Assembly: GCA_922989275.2 (NCBI GenBank)
Contig: OV277874.1
Location: forward strand, 14,992,154-15,056,153
Reading direction: 5' to 3'
Source of the DNA: Gari tellinella
Lineage: Eukaryota > Mollusca > Bivalvia > Cardiida > Psammobiidae
Length of the DNA stretch: 64,000 nt
Shown: one piece after another, positions 62,261-64,000 of the stretch
Layout: every line of letters starts with the position of its first letter
Position numbering within the stretch: the stretch's first letter is position 1
Position numbers and translations under genes: made by a program
Notes under the pieces: generated by a model
Seen by the model: the letters and a program-made list of their open reading frames with translations, nothing else
The model's database searches: none
What the model was told of the DNA's origin: nothing

Positions 62261-62754
62261 TGCTATGTGTTGTTAATTATTAAAAGTGTCCAATTAACAC
62301 ATGGAACCCTAGCGACCTGTATAATCGTCCTTCACTATCATTGTACCCTTAGATAATACACATGTTTTATGCAAACAGTGTAGACCCAGATCAGAGGGCT
62401 CCTACAGGAGCCCTCTGATCAGGGTATGCACTGTTTGTCTTCAGCAATATTCGGTTGAAGGCTACATGTACCATGCATTAACAGTAAAAGAATGGGCTAG
62501 ACTTAATCGGAAAATGAACATTTTCGTTTAACGTAGCTGAGGTGAACATGTTAGAAAATATTGTATACAAGTGTACTAATATAACTAATAATACCACCTA
62601 ATTCGGCGAAAGTGTTAAAGCCTGGTTAGTTATTCTATTCAATCAGCTAGGTTACATTTACTGATACAGAAGCACTCCAACGGAGCAGAGCTTGATTTGC
62701 ATCTGTCAACACTTTAGTACATGTACAAGATTTGGCGGGAGGGAGAGAAAGGGG
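62261..62754. other. Upstream region with one GAGGGCTCC hairpin
   Basis: 62370-62440 is the hairpin AAACAGTGTAGACCC..GATCAGAGGGCTCC. TTAA-type ends are not clear. No exon. Confidence 0.5.
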
Positions 62755-62985
62755 GAGAGAGAGGGAGAAATAGAGTGTGTGTGAGAGCGAGAGAAAGAAA
62801 GAGAGAGATAGGGAGATATACAGAGAGAGTGTGTGTGTGAGAGAGAGTGAGAGACAGAGATACATATATATGGACAGAGACATAGAGAAAGAGAGAGAAA
62901 GAGATACATATAGGAAGAGGGAGAGAGAGGGGAGAGAGAGAGAGAGAGGGAGGGAGAGAGAGGGGGAAGAGAGAGAGAGAATTTA
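62755..62985. repeat. GAGA simple-sequence block
   Basis: About 230 bases of GAGAGA/GTGTGT. Open frames on both strands are low-complexity artefacts. Confidence 0.9.
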
Positions 62986-63223
62986 AATCCAGATTCGACA
63001 CAGCGTCTGATCAGGATATATACTGTTTGGATCTCTCATCAATATTTCTTCAGTAACAGCTTCAAATATTTAAAAGTTTAACCGACAGCAGTTTTTCAGA
63101 GAAAATATTCAAGCAGACGGCAATATATTTGTCAATGATAGGGATAATTCAAACCATGTATGCCTTGATATTGCAATGGACTCTCCCTATGTACATGTTT
63201 GAAGATTTTATTGTAGACAATAC

Positions 63224-63478
63224 CAGGGCTGCCATTTCTCCGGATTTTTCCTAAATCTCCGGACTTTTTCCCAGTACATTGTAGCTTAAAGCAGGCTGAA
63301 AGTAAAGCAGAATGCGCCCGAAGGCGCATTCTGCTTTACTTACAGCCTGTTTTAAGTGGTCGCATGTCAACAAAACAAGAAAAAGGCTATGGGGTAAAGG
63401 TACGATTCGTAAAATTGCACTTGCAAAATGCAATTTTTGAAATCTTAGGATGTTTTATATCAACTTATGGCAACCCTG
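63224..63478. mobile_element. hAT-like CAGGGCTGCCA MITE with GCAGAATGCGCC hairpin
   Basis: CAGGGCTGCCATTTCTCCGG at the left, TTATGGCAACCCTG at the right; hairpin at about 63285-63355. Opposite orientation to 14363-14614. Confidence 0.7.
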
Positions 63479-63792
63479 CAATGCAGTAGTTGTCCATACA
63501 TACAGCAAACTATTTCATATGACATAGCAAATATATGAGCTGTATGAAATATAAGATATAGTATAACGCGGTGTTAAATCAGGGTCTAAACTGTTTGGGA
63601 ATGTCCACTTAAGTAGACACTAGGCTTAAATCGGTTATATTTAAATTTAGATTGCATTACAAGCAAGAGACAATGAAGTCACGTTTCGCCCCAGTGAACT
63701 ATCGTACCAGAACGTTGATTTGAATGGGTCGTATTTCAAACGCTTTGTTTTATAGTAACAATACATACAGTGGACAGTATTTCAATAGAATG

Positions 63793-64000
63793 TTAAACAC
63801 TTTCACTATCAACGCCGTCAAAATGCGCTTTTGCAAACAGTTTGGATCCTGATCAGACGCCGCGTAACGCGGCGTCTGATCAGGATCCAAACTGTTTGAA
63901 ACTCATTTTAAAATTACGTCAGCCATACAGCCTTAATCTTTATTTGAAAAGATCTTGTAGACAATGTTATTGAAGCAGACGATAACCATGGCGGTGAAGG
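63793..64000. mobile_element. TTAA-type MITE, cut by the right edge
   Basis: TTAAACACTTTCACTATC at the left, a perfect hairpin GTTTGGATCCTGATCAGACG and complement at 63838-63895, then AAGCAGACGATAACCATGGC and GGTGAAGG at the edge; the expected GGTTAA would be just outside. Confidence 0.8.

Noticed and set aside
62647..63001. Several open frames in GAGA repeats
   Set aside because: Low-complexity simple repeat, not a gene.

Overview
This window looks like nuclear DNA of a marine bivalve mollusc, possibly a venerid-type clam. That call is an inference. It rests on AT-rich sequence with short GT-AG exons spread over tens of kilobases, a lineage-typical rhodopsin-like receptor, tRNA-derived SINEs with a mollusc-type tail, RNase H-bearing non-LTR elements and a very high density of short hairpin transposons. 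Nothing bacterial is present. The small open frames in simple repeats and hairpin elements are not genes.

Genes. (1) At the left edge, minus strand, is the first coding exon of a CXorf38-like protein (1-442). (2) On the plus strand at 14840-16040 is a one-exon rhodopsin-family receptor, split by a 206-bp TA-flanked MITE. Removing the MITE and one TA restores a single 330-residue frame. (3) On the minus strand, from a signal-peptide ATG at 61694 to a stop at 20384, is a 16-exon gene assembled here by hand. Every splice phase agrees and the total is 2850 nt, or 949 residues. Its product reads signal peptide, propeptide, furin site, M12B (ADAMTS-type) metalloprotease with an intact zinc motif, disintegrin/Cys-rich region, two CC modules, two sushi domains, then cadherin repeats. 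This protease-sushi-cadherin order is unusual and is the main protein-level discovery candidate.

Mobile DNA fills most of the rest. At least four terminal-repeat classes of MITE occur: TA-flanked CAGTGGAGAA (family A, 12 good copies), TA-flanked CAGTGTTCCCTC (family B, pogo-like), TA-flanked CAGTTGAAACTCGA (family D, pogo-like) and TTAA-flanked TTAACCC (piggyBac-like). A CAGGGCTGCCA hAT-like type is also present. Unrelated end-types carry the same central palindromes (GATCAGACGCC, GATCAGAGGGCTCC or AAAGCAGAATGCGCC cores), which suggests hairpin modules moving between transposon families.

Layout: 1-14 kb, repeats; 14-16 kb, receptor; 17-20 kb, repeats; 20-62 kb, the metalloprotease gene with introns holding a 65-bp array (21.9-23.2 kb), a 54-bp array (24.4-25.4 kb), a near-complete non-LTR element (31.3-35.6 kb), a 145-bp satellite (35.8-37.3 kb) and a 5-kb terminal-repeat element (41.9-46.9 kb); 62-64 kb, repeats. 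Several MITEs end within a few to about 50 bases of the gene's splice sites.
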